Positions 1 through 6,325 of a DNA stretch of 8,553 nt are shown here, piece after piece (the stretch's first letter is position 1; the number at the start of each line of letters is the position of its first letter). Origin of the DNA: Planctomycetota bacterium (GTDB lineage Bacteria; Planctomycetota; Planctomycetia; Planctomycetales; Planctomycetaceae); NCBI GenBank assembly GCA_029977045.1, contig JAPOLP010000206.1, positions 1-8,553 of the forward strand, given 5' to 3'. A program made the position numbers and the translations under genes. The notes under the pieces are model-generated. The model was not told where the DNA came from, ran no database searches, and saw only the letters and a program-made list of their open reading frames with translations.

Positions 1-2
1 AT

Positions 3-191
3 TGGCGGGATTACCTGGCTCCCGATTTTCAGGGGAGTCGCTGGCTCCTCTCACGGCTTCTGCTTCCGACATCGATCAGCGAACGGCATCCGTGGTTTTG
101 GTACCCGTACTACGGGTCTTTGCTTTCGATGTGCCTGGCACCGTTTGCATTCATGGGATGTATTCTCGCCCTGGCCGTCTCGCGTCATTGA
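3..191 (+). CDS. C-terminal end of an unidentified membrane protein (partial, cut by window edge)
   Basis: Frame 3 is open from the window edge to a TGA at 189-191 and gives about 62 residues. I do not recognise the family. The segment is rich in aromatic residues (HPWFWYPYYG) and then has a hydrophobic stretch (SLLSMCLAPFAFMGCILALAV) that could be a C-terminal transmembrane helix, ending in SRH. I prefer this frame to the other two because of its membrane-protein-like composition and higher G/C in third positions (roughly 64% by hand count, against about 56% in frame 1). The stop lies 67 bases before the next start, so it may be the upstream member of the same + strand cluster. Frames 1 and 2 are also open here, so the call is tentative. 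Confidence 0.42.
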   Translation, partial: WRDYLAPDFQGSRWLLSRLLLPTSISERHPWFWYPYYGSLLSMCLAPFAFMGCILALAVSRH

Positions 192-258
192 GACGACACA
201 GCGTCGCCGGGCTGGCTACACTCCCTCGCCCGTCTGTCGCCCCGGATTCTGAGCACCC

Positions 259-1839
259 ATGTCTGAGCCCGCGCCACCGCCACCACCTGAGCCTCGCCGT
301 CCGGACCGCGCGAAGCTGGCCGCGCGGCAGAAGCGGTCAAGAGCCGAACAGCCGGGGGCTCGACGATCAAAAACTCCGCCGCCGCTGGTTCAGGTAGCTC
401 CGGACGACAACGACCCGCAAAGCCTGACCGACTGGCTGAAAGGCGAAGCTCGAACAGGAGTGCCGGGAGCCGGCGTCAGCTTCGTGCTGCACGCACTGCT
501 GCTCATTGCGATGGCTCTCTATGTCATCCATCAGCCGAAATTCGACGACGGTCCGTTGTCACTCGGCTGGGCCACTGGCCGGGAAACAGATCAGGCCGTT
601 CCCGAAACGCCGCCCTCGATCTCGCCAATTGCGATGATCCCGCGTGAGAAGCCGAAGTCGGCACCGAAACCTCTGTCATCAGGCAAGACTGCGAACGGTC
701 GGAAAGTGACTCCCGTCGACGTGTCGCGAGCACTGTCGCTTAGGTCGCAGCGCGGGCGGCAGGGAACAGTCGGCGGCGAGGGCGAAGGGAACAAAGTCCG
801 GCGGGCAATGAATCTCGGGCTTGGCTGGCTGGCTCGTCAACAGAAGTCCGGCGGCAACTGGCAGCTTCACGATGGCTATCCGGATGCCGGCTATCAGCCG
901 CTGCGGACCGACACCGGGGCGACAGCTCTGGCACTGCTGGCGTTTCTGGGCGACGGCCACACGCCGGTTTCGGGAGACTATCAAGCAGAAGTGGCGAACG
1001 GACTGCGGTGGCTGAAGTCAGTACAGAAAGCAGACGGCGACTTTCACGACTTCGATGAACGCGGTCGCCAGACTGCGTACTACGCACACTCGATGGCGAC
1101 CCTGGCGATGTGCGAAGCGTACGCGATGACGGGCGACGAGCAGTATCGCCAGCCGGTCGAGGATGGCATCGACTTTCTCCTGAGATCGCAGCAGCCCAAT
1201 CAGGGCGGCTGGAAGTACATGCCGCAGGACGTCGACACGGAAGGCGACCTGTCTGTCACTGGCTGGGCTCTGATGGCGATGCACACCTGCCGCATGGCGG
1301 GCATCCCAATCGAAGACAAGGACTTCGGCCTCGCGTCGCAGTTTCTCGACGCCGTGGCTTCCCGCGACGGAGCCCTCTATCGCTACCAGCCGAGCGATCC
1401 GCCGCAGAACGTTACGCCTGCAATGACGGCGTCCGGACTGCTCGGACGGCAGTGGCTGGGCTGGGAAGCCGACGACCACGCAATGCTGGACGGCGTCGAA
1501 TGGCTGCTGCAGCCAAAGTTTCTTCCCGACTGGTCAGGTGGCCGGCGGAACGTCTATGAGTGGTATTACGTGGCTCAGGTCCTGCACAATCTCGGCGGAC
1601 GTCCGTGGGATGACTGGTTCGGTCGCGTGCAGGCGTTGATTGTCGACAACCAGCGAAGTCGCGGCAGCCGCCGGGCACCAGAGGACGTCCTGGGAAGCTG
1701 GAACCCGACCGGCCCAAACGGTGCCCGCGACGAACACAGCCACATCGGCGGTCGGCTTTACCTGACTGTGATGTGCCTGCTGATCCTCGAAACTCCGGTG
1801 CGACACGCACCGATCTACTCTCACGAAAAAGACAAATAA
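259..1839 (+). CDS. Membrane-anchored prenyltransferase/squalene-oxidase-repeat (alpha/alpha toroid) protein
   Basis: This 526-residue protein has a Pro/Arg-rich N-tail (1-70, opening MSEPAPPPPPEPRRP), one transmembrane helix at about 71-90, a Pro/Lys/Ser-rich linker (95-175) and an alpha/alpha-toroid domain at about 178-515. The toroid carries QW-like turns (QKSGGNW near 195, QKADGDF near 256, QQPNQGGW near 311) typical of squalene-cyclase-like repeats. The protonating DxDDT motif of squalene-hopene cyclases is not seen; the nearest region is DVDTEGDLSVTGW (324-336). I therefore infer a scaffold or an unknown enzyme rather than a hopanoid cyclase. With basic residues before the helix, the toroid should lie outside the cytoplasm. 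Such proteins are numerous in Planctomycetota. The ATG at 259 is the first start after an in-frame stop at 250-252. No strong Shine-Dalgarno is visible. The FAH-family gene follows after 23 bases. Confidence 0.85.
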   Translation: MSEPAPPPPPEPRRPDRAKLAARQKRSRAEQPGARRSKTPPPLVQVAPDDNDPQSLTDWLKGEARTGVPGAGVSFVLHALLLIAMALYVIHQPKFDDGPLSLGWATGRETDQAVPETPPSISPIAMIPREKPKSAPKPLSSGKTANGRKVTPVDVSRALSLRSQRGRQGTVGGEGEGNKVRRAMNLGLGWLARQQKSGGNWQLHDGYPDAGYQPLRTDTGATALALLAFLGDGHTPVSGDYQAEVANGLRWLKSVQKADGDFHDFDERGRQTAYYAHSMATLAMCEAYAMTGDEQYRQPVEDGIDFLLRSQQPNQGGWKYMPQDVDTEGDLSVTGWALMAMHTCRMAGIPIEDKDFGLASQFLDAVASRDGALYRYQPSDPPQNVTPAMTASGLLGRQWLGWEADDHAMLDGVEWLLQPKFLPDWSGGRRNVYEWYYVAQVLHNLGGRPWDDWFGRVQALIVDNQRSRGSRRAPEDVLGSWNPTGPNGARDEHSHIGGRLYLTVMCLLILETPVRHAPIYSHEKDK

Positions 1840-1862
1840 GCCTTCGACTGGAGAACTGCACC

Positions 1863-2795
1863 ATGCGACTTTGCCGCTTTGAACACGACGGACAGGCTCA
1901 GGTTGGCTTCTATTCCGAAGAGGCTGTCATTCCGCTCGCCGCTGCCGCGGAATTTGCGGGCGTCGACGTCGACGCCGGTGACTGCCTGATTTCGTGCCTG
2001 CCTGGCGGAAAACATCGCGAGCAGGTCCTCGCTGTCCAGGCGAAGTTGAAGAACCACATGGACGAGGAACTCGGTGAGCTGAAGCTTGGTATCGATGCCG
2101 TCAAGCTGCTCGTGCCGAATCCAAACCCGACCAAGCTGCTGCTGCTGGCCGGCAACTACGCCAAGCATATCGAGGAAGGCGGCGGTCGAGCCGAAGAGCG
2201 GGCTCGTACGTTTCCGTACGTCTTCATGAAGCCGCCGCTGACGACGCTGACGCATCCCGGAGACCCGGTCCGTATCCCGGAAGTCTCACCCGACCACGTC
2301 GACTGGGAACTGGAACTCGGCGTCGTGATTGGTCGTCAGGCAAAGGGTGTCTCGGAGGCTGACGCTCTCGATTACGTCGCGGGCTACACCGTGATCAATG
2401 ACATTTCCGACCGGAAGTTCAAGCCAAATCCAGGCCGAGCCGAACGCGAGAAAGACGGCTTCTTCGACTGGCTGCACGGCAAGTGGCACGACACCTTCTG
2501 CCCGATGGGCCCGTGCGTACTGCCGTCTGACGAATGTCCCGACCCGCAGCAACTGCACCTGACGCTGAAGGTTAATGGCGAAGTTGAACAGGACGGTTCG
2601 ACTGCCGAGATGGTCTTCCCGGTCGCGGCCATCGTCGAGTTCATTTCAAACTTTGTGACCCTCGAACCCGGCGACATTATCTCGACGGGAACAACTGCCG
2701 GCGTCGGCTCGGCCAAGGGCAAGTTCCTGAAGAGCGGCGACACGCTCGAAGCATCGATCGAGCACATTGGCGTCCTGCGAAACCCCGTGGTTTAG
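1863..2795 (+). CDS. Fumarylacetoacetate hydrolase (FAH) family protein
   Basis: This 310-residue protein has a short variable N-terminal part (1-90) and a FAH catalytic core (about 92-308). The divalent-metal ligands of the family are visible as E149 and E151 in DWELELGVVIG and D180 in VINDISDRKF. K207 and the segment HDTFCPMGP (209-217) and the signature STGTTAGVG (274-282) are also in place, so the enzyme looks intact. Relatives cleave or isomerise acylpyruvate-like or oxo-dienedioate substrates in aromatic or sugar-acid breakdown; the exact substrate cannot be read from sequence. I chose ATG 1863 because it has GGAG at 1850-1853 and gives the usual MRLCRF-type start. A longer in-frame version would overlap the upstream gene. 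The 23-base gap suggests co-transcription with the toroid protein, although no shared function is obvious. Confidence 0.93.
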   Translation: MRLCRFEHDGQAQVGFYSEEAVIPLAAAAEFAGVDVDAGDCLISCLPGGKHREQVLAVQAKLKNHMDEELGELKLGIDAVKLLVPNPNPTKLLLLAGNYAKHIEEGGGRAEERARTFPYVFMKPPLTTLTHPGDPVRIPEVSPDHVDWELELGVVIGRQAKGVSEADALDYVAGYTVINDISDRKFKPNPGRAEREKDGFFDWLHGKWHDTFCPMGPCVLPSDECPDPQQLHLTLKVNGEVEQDGSTAEMVFPVAAIVEFISNFVTLEPGDIISTGTTAGVGSAKGKFLKSGDTLEASIEHIGVLRNPVV

Positions 2796-2889
2796 TCGGC
2801 GGCCTGAGTCAGCCGACCGTGATCGCGGCGAACAGGGATTCGTCTAGGACCGGGATTCCCGATTCACCTAGATTTCTGCCGATTGAACG

Positions 2890-2921
2890 CAGTTCGGACG
2901 AGGAGAGTCCGGACTGCCATG
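2890..2921 (+). promoter_or_regulatory. Strong 5' hairpin with a Shine-Dalgarno-like loop upstream of the GlmU-like gene
   Basis: CAGTTCGGAC (2890-2899) pairs along all ten positions with GTCCGGACTG (2907-2916), with one U-G wobble in RNA. The 7-base loop is GAGGAGA (2900-2906), a near-ideal Shine-Dalgarno. An ATG follows at 2919-2921 in frame with the GlmU-like gene and would add ten residues (MRPRHPRDGI) before the favoured ATG at 2949. The stem may modulate ribosome access to either start; that role is inference. Confidence 0.5.
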
Positions 2922-2948
2922 AGACCTCGGCATCCCAGGGACGGGATT

Positions 2949-4244
2949 ATGCGGATCGCTTTGTTTGAAGACTCAGGTGCGGCGGGCTTCGCACCGATCG
3001 GCCACACAAGGCCCGTATTTGAACTGCTCTGCGGGCACTTCTCGCTGCGCGAACGGCTTGTCCGGTTTCTCGATGTGCACGAGTGGGGCGTCTTCATCCG
3101 CTCGCAACTGGCTGAGGTTTACCGAGAAGAGCAGCCGGAAGCCTACGTTAACGATCTCGCCTGGCTGGGTGACGAGCCGACGCTGCTGATCAATGGACGC
3201 TGGCTGCCGACCGCCGAACAACTGACTGAACTCGCAAATGTCGAAGATGGCGTCGTTGGCGTCTGTCAGGGGCAGGTCGCGTTTCTGCTGATCAACCCGT
3301 TCGAGACTGCCCTACTCGACGGTGAGGACTTCGACGATCCGCTGCTGAAAATCGCCGGAACCAGAACGGCGATTGATGCTGAAGGACGCTGGATCAAACA
3401 CCCCTGGGACCTCGTCGATTTGAATGAGCAACTGCTCGAACAGGACTTTGCTCAACGAGGACAGTCAGGCGGCAAAGTCAATCTCGACGGGGCCGCGATC
3501 CTCGGAGACGCCCAGCAGGTTTTCATTCATCCGACGGCTCAGGTTGACCCGTTCGTCGTGATCGATGCCCGCAGCGGCCAGGTCTTTGTGGACGCCGATG
3601 TCAAACTGCAGGCATTCACTCGGCTCGAAGGTCCGCTGTTTGTCGGACGCGGCACTCAGATTTTTCGAGCGAACGTCAAAGCCGGCACTTCACTCGGCCC
3701 GGTCTGCCGGATCGGCGGAGAGATTGAAGCGTCGATCGTTCACGGTTTCTCGAACAAGTACCACGACGGCTTTCTCGGCCACAGCTACGTGGGCTCGTGG
3801 GTAAACCTTGGAGCGTTGACAACGAACAGCGACCTCAAGAACGACTACTCCGCGGTTCGTGTGCCACTGGAAGGTGAGCCCATCGATTCCGGTTCGACAA
3901 AGGTCGGCTGCTTTATCGGCGACCACGCAAAGACCGCACTCTGCAGCCAGTTCAACACGGGTTCGTCGATCGGCGTGATGGCCATGATCCTGCCCGGAGG
4001 AGAACTGCTCCCGAAGCACGTCCCCAGCTTCAGCCGGATCTGGCATGGCCAGATCGACGACCAGCTTGACCTGGAATCCGGACTCGCGACGGCGCAAGTC
4101 GCGATGTCACGCCGCAACTGCGACCTCTCGCCCACCCAGGAGCGACTGCTCCGGCGTCTGTACCTGCAGACCGAACAGGAACGCTACGACGCCATTGCCC
4201 GCGTGAAAGCGAAACAGGCAGGCTTCAGTATCGTCCGTCCGTGA
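2949..4244 (+). CDS. GlmU-like putative sugar-1-phosphate nucleotidyltransferase/acetyltransferase
   Basis: This 431-residue protein resembles the alternative bacterial GlmU family known mainly from Bacteroidota. In that family an N-terminal nucleotidyltransferase-like domain is fused to a left-handed beta-helix acyltransferase domain that would make UDP-GlcNAc for peptidoglycan and envelope sugars. The N-terminal part shows PIGHTRPVFELLCG (17-30), the counterpart of that family's TRPV..L..G signature, in place of the canonical GxGTRM loop. The beta-helix runs from about 188 to 350 and includes GGEIEASIVHGFSNKYHDG (256-274) and the segment GSWVNLGALTTNSDLKN (282-298), both family hallmarks. 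The tail (about 375-431) is helical and charged. ATG 2949 fits the MRIALFED-type start and has AGGGA 7-8 bases upstream; ATG 2919 is an in-frame alternative. The reaction is inferred from family, not shown. Confidence 0.85.
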   Translation: MRIALFEDSGAAGFAPIGHTRPVFELLCGHFSLRERLVRFLDVHEWGVFIRSQLAEVYREEQPEAYVNDLAWLGDEPTLLINGRWLPTAEQLTELANVEDGVVGVCQGQVAFLLINPFETALLDGEDFDDPLLKIAGTRTAIDAEGRWIKHPWDLVDLNEQLLEQDFAQRGQSGGKVNLDGAAILGDAQQVFIHPTAQVDPFVVIDARSGQVFVDADVKLQAFTRLEGPLFVGRGTQIFRANVKAGTSLGPVCRIGGEIEASIVHGFSNKYHDGFLGHSYVGSWVNLGALTTNSDLKNDYSAVRVPLEGEPIDSGSTKVGCFIGDHAKTALCSQFNTGSSIGVMAMILPGGELLPKHVPSFSRIWHGQIDDQLDLESGLATAQVAMSRRNCDLSPTQERLLRRLYLQTEQERYDAIARVKAKQAGFSIVRP

Positions 4245-4349
4245 GATACGACACTGAGCGCAGGTGAGACACTGCTGTTTCTGATCAGCCTGCCGCCGAC
4301 TTTCGCTGCGTCGGGCCACCAAATCGCACTCAGCCAGCAACCGCGCAGC

Positions 4350-4384
4350 AAAAAGGGATGCGTCTGGCAGGCCAGACACATCCC
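4350..4384 (-). terminator. Rho-independent terminator of the COX24-type gene (possibly shared by both strands)
   Basis: GGGATG (4355-4360) pairs with CATCCC (4379-4384), and after one C/A mismatch GTCTGG (4362-4367) pairs with CCAGAC (4372-4377) around a 4-base loop. Read on the - strand the stem is followed at once by TTTTT (4354-4350), the classic intrinsic-terminator layout. It lies about 65 bases past the stop of the 29-residue gene. On the + strand the stem is followed only by AAATTT, so it may weakly end the GlmU-like transcript too. Confidence 0.85.
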
Positions 4385-4394
4385 AAATTTCAGA

Positions 4395-4422
4395 GGGCCA
4401 CGATCAATGGGCCACGATCAAT
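4395..4422. repeat. Perfect 14-base tandem duplication
   Basis: GGGCCACGATCAAT occurs twice head-to-tail (4395-4408 and 4409-4422) in the 3' untranslated part of the COX24-type gene, between its stop and its terminator. It looks like a simple slippage duplication. No function is evident. Confidence 0.9.
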
Positions 4423-4449
4423 ATCGCGGCGCGTCGATCCGGGGCATCG

Positions 4450-4539
4450 TTATTTCTTGCGGTGGCGAATCTTCGCTCGCATACGACGCTTGCGGCTTCC
4501 AATCTTGCGGCGGCCTTTCCCGGTTCTCTTCGTTCCCAT
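4450..4539 (-). CDS. AURKAIP1/COX24-domain (bS22/mS38-like) 29-residue basic protein
   Basis: On the - strand an ATG at 4539 opens a 29-codon frame ending in TAA at 4450. The peptide begins MGTKRTGKGRRK and ends RMRAKIRHRKK, with 16 Lys/Arg in 29 residues and no acidic residue. The Arg/Lys-rich R-M-x-x-K-x-x-H-R-K-like end fits the AURKAIP1/COX24 domain, known from mitochondrial small-subunit protein mS38 and from the tiny mycobacterial protein bS22. I infer a small-subunit ribosomal accessory protein that contacts rRNA. AGGAG at 4551-4555 lies 11 bases before the ATG. Terminators on both sides (4598-4622 and 4350-4384) make it a separate mini-unit, which supports its being a real gene despite its size. 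bTHX, another tiny basic ribosomal protein, is a less likely alternative. A TATACT box at 4562-4557 is too close to serve as a normal promoter. Confidence 0.8.
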   Translation of the reverse strand: MGTKRTGKGRRKIGSRKRRMRAKIRHRKK

Positions 4540-4597
4540 GTCGAAATCGACTCCTCAGTATAAAAAATGTGCCAGTTGTGAGTGATCAGTGAGCGGC

Positions 4598-4622
4598 AAA
4601 AACCTGCCGAGCCGGGCAGGTT
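4598..4622 (-). terminator. Rho-independent terminator after the Gfo/OmpA-like membrane gene
   Basis: AACCTGCC (4601-4608) and GGCAGGTT (4615-4622) form a perfect 8-bp stem around the 6-base loop GAGCCG. On the - strand the stem runs straight into TTTTT (4602-4598). It lies about 54 bases after the TAG at 4676-4678, so it should end the SDR-RluA-HhH-Gfo transcript and separate it from the downstream 29-residue gene. Confidence 0.85.
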
Positions 4623-4675
4623 ATCAGCCAGCGGAAACGACTTCAACGCTTCGAGTTGCAGCGTCTAACCGCAGC

Positions 4676-6076
4676 CTAATCGTCTTGCCGGGCAGACGAT
4701 GGTTTCGCCAGGCCGATCAGCGACTGCAGGAGCAGAAAGACCACCAGCGGAGCGATCCACAGGTACTTCAGGATCGTCAGCAACAGCAGGGTCGCCGGAT
4801 GCGGGGTCGCGGCGACCTCGACATACAGGGCCGATTTCAACTGCCCGGCGTCGGCGAAGTACTCAACAACCGTGCCGACTCGTGCGGCGTCGAGGCCGTC
4901 AGTCGTCGCGTCTCCGTCCGGCATGATGAAGACCGGCTCCGGTGAGCGGGCCATGTGCCGTGCCAGTTCCTGCAGACGCGACTTTCCCGATTCACTCAGG
5001 ATTGCTGACTCAGGCTGGAATTCGGCAACCGTCAGAATGCGACCGTCGGCTTCGGCGTTTCTCTGGACGAGCGACCGGGAATCGAGCATCGCCCCCAGAA
5101 TCAGAAAGGCGACGAGCATGGCCAGCGTCAGCAGAACGAGGCCGCAGCCGACCGCCGTCATCTGAGACTTGAAGATCGACCGTTCGGATGTCGTCTCGAA
5201 AAACAGGTCGATCGTTCGCCGGCGCCGGACTGAGGTGTGAGTTGCCTCAACGGTTTCCATCGTCCGAGTCATCTCGGCCCAGGCCGCACGTTGCACATCA
5301 GCCGGCTGCAGAATCGCTGCCAGTTGGGTATCGCCGAGGTCCTGACCGTCGGATTGAAAATTCAGACTTTCCTGTTGAGCAGACTGCTCGTCACTGCTGC
5401 CGGGCAGTGGGTTCGTTTTGACTGAGAGGGTGCCTGTCAGCTGATCTGACTGAAATGTCAGAATTGCCGAGCCGCGACTGCCGGTTACTTCGAGCGACCA
5501 GCCTGCTTCACCAGCACGGGCCGACCAGGTTGCCTCGGCGAGGCCGTCACCGCCGAGTGTGACCGTCGCCAGCGAGATCGCGTCGTCGGTGCCGCCAGTT
5601 GAGCGAACCGCAGTGATCCGGTTGTAGTCTCCGCCAAGCGACCTCAGCAGGGCCACATCGCCAAACAAAGCGGCGTTGATCTGCGATACGGTCAGGGAGG
5701 AAGCAGCATCCGACGGCAGACTTCGTTCGAGTCGGAAAAGCACGACGTCACCGAGTTCGCCACACTCAATCGTTTGACGCAGCTTCCGGGCGAGATCTTG
5801 CAGCGGCAGGTGCGGCAGTGGGATCAGTGGCGTACCGGCGTCGTCCTGATTCAGCGTCAGTTCATAGACAAACGCCGTTCCCTGGCCAGCTTCAGGAAGC
5901 AGGATCAGTGCCCGGCCATCACTGGCCAGTTGCCGTGCCCCCTCAAGAATCGCGTCACTTGATCCTGCAACCAGGCAAGCGACAGCATCCAACTCGGCGA
6001 GCAGGCTTTCCCAGCCGTCAAGGACGCGAACGCCAGGAACTGCTTCCAGCAGCTGAGCGGTCTGCGACGACGGCAC
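4676..6076 (-). CDS. Gfo/Idh/MocA-like membrane protein with an OmpA-like C-terminal domain (main part, after an in-frame stop)
   Basis: Reading from the GTG at 6076, this 466-residue frame continues a Gfo/Idh/MocA fold without its first strand. Residues 20-62 (DGWESLLAELDAVACLVAG, then GRALILLPEA) match the second half of the Rossmann domain, and 105-210 (GELGDVVLFRLERS, DVALLRSLGGD, SLEVTGSRGSAILTF) match the C-terminal sheet. The usual EKP segment is LLPEA, so dehydrogenase activity is unlikely. A conserved-looking segment SVRRRRTIDLFFETTSERS (282-300) precedes TM1 (about 306-328). Residues 346-422 (EFQPESAILSESGKSRLQELA, DGLDAARVGTVVEYFADAG) resemble an OmpA/MotB peptidoglycan-binding domain, and TM2 (about 427-456) follows. 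The order suggests a cytoplasmic Gfo-like part and a periplasmic OmpA-like part. The first 31 codons lie upstream beyond a TAA. The ORF stays open and well composed, so the break is recent, recoded or artefactual. Confidence 0.72.
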   Translation of the reverse strand: MPSSQTAQLLEAVPGVRVLDGWESLLAELDAVACLVAGSSDAILEGARQLASDGRALILLPEAGQGTAFVYELTLNQDDAGTPLIPLPHLPLQDLARKLRQTIECGELGDVVLFRLERSLPSDAASSLTVSQINAALFGDVALLRSLGGDYNRITAVRSTGGTDDAISLATVTLGGDGLAEATWSARAGEAGWSLEVTGSRGSAILTFQSDQLTGTLSVKTNPLPGSSDEQSAQQESLNFQSDGQDLGDTQLAAILQPADVQRAAWAEMTRTMETVEATHTSVRRRRTIDLFFETTSERSIFKSQMTAVGCGLVLLTLAMLVAFLILGAMLDSRSLVQRNAEADGRILTVAEFQPESAILSESGKSRLQELARHMARSPEPVFIMPDGDATTDGLDAARVGTVVEYFADAGQLKSALYVEVAATPHPATLLLLTILKYLWIAPLVVFLLLQSLIGLAKPSSARQDD

Positions 6077-6172
6077 TTATGCCGCTGCAATCAAGTCGTC
6101 GTTCGCAGATCGCGACAACGACCGCAGCACGGGAAGTACGGAAGGGCTCCAGCCCAGCAGGACAAACTTCAT
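6077..6172 (-). pseudogene. N-terminal fragment of the Gfo/Idh/MocA-like gene, ended by an in-frame TAA
   Basis: ATG 6172 starts MKFVLLGWSPSVLPVLRSL and the frame stops at TAA 6079-6077 after 31 codons (ending DDLIAAA). The next codon, GTG, begins the 466-residue frame in the same register. Placed end to end, the two parts match the usual N-terminus of Gfo/Idh/MocA proteins: first strand, glycine loop, helix, strand, then the variable linker. The TAA sits where the linker after the second strand should be. The glycine loop is GWSPS instead of GxGxxG/A, another sign that NAD(P) binding has been lost in this subfamily. No clear Shine-Dalgarno is visible before ATG 6172. The frame is open further upstream to 6319, but that extension looks non-homologous. 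CAA, GAA or AAA to TAA would each be a single base change. Confidence 0.62.
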
Positions 6173-6325
6173 TCGACGACCGAGGTTGAGCGGCGTTCCG
6201 ACAGACAAAAACGAGGTCCGAGGATCGTAGCCGCTGTCGTCGATCCGCAAACCGAACAGAACGAAATCCCCGCTCCGTTTCGGGCAGATCACGATTCCTG
6301 AATGAGTGGCTGGCAGCAAATCCGG

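Noticed and set aside
2..397. Open frame 2 at the left edge, running into the toroid gene
   Set aside because: It overlaps the confident gene at 259 by 139 bases and its Arg/His/Ser-rich product looks like an out-of-frame shadow.
1412..1864. Long antisense open frames opposite the toroid and FAH genes
   Set aside because: They are Arg/Ser-rich shadows of strongly coding + strand frames, a common effect in GC-rich DNA.
2795..2817. GTCGGC/GCCGAC stem after the FAH gene as a terminator
   Set aside because: The stem is only 6 bp with an 11-base loop and no T-run on either strand; too weak to call.
2843..2872. Nested inverted repeat TCTAGG/CCTAGA around CGGG-ATT-CCCG
   Set aside because: Short arms and no known motif. 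It may be part of the 5' leader of the GlmU-like gene, but it cannot be supported as a separate element.
4084..4104. Perfect 7-bp inverted repeat TCGCGAC/GTCGCGA inside the GlmU-like gene
   Set aside because: It lies in conserved-frame coding sequence with no T-run, and is expected by chance in GC-rich DNA.
4557..4562. TATACT box on the - strand as a promoter for the 29-residue gene
   Set aside because: Initiation about seven bases downstream would fall inside the AGGAG and remove the ribosome site, and no -35-like hexamer lies at 16-18 bases.
6077..6079. Selenocysteine or pyrrolysine recoding at the in-frame stop
   Set aside because: The codon is TAA, not TGA or TAG, and no recoding hairpin is evident after it.
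6173..6325. Possible extra gene or N-terminal extension between the HhH and Gfo-like genes (- strand frame open to 6319)
   Set aside because: No ribosome site or family resemblance, and the Gfo-like fold naturally begins at MKFVLLG (6172). I see nothing else in this stretch.
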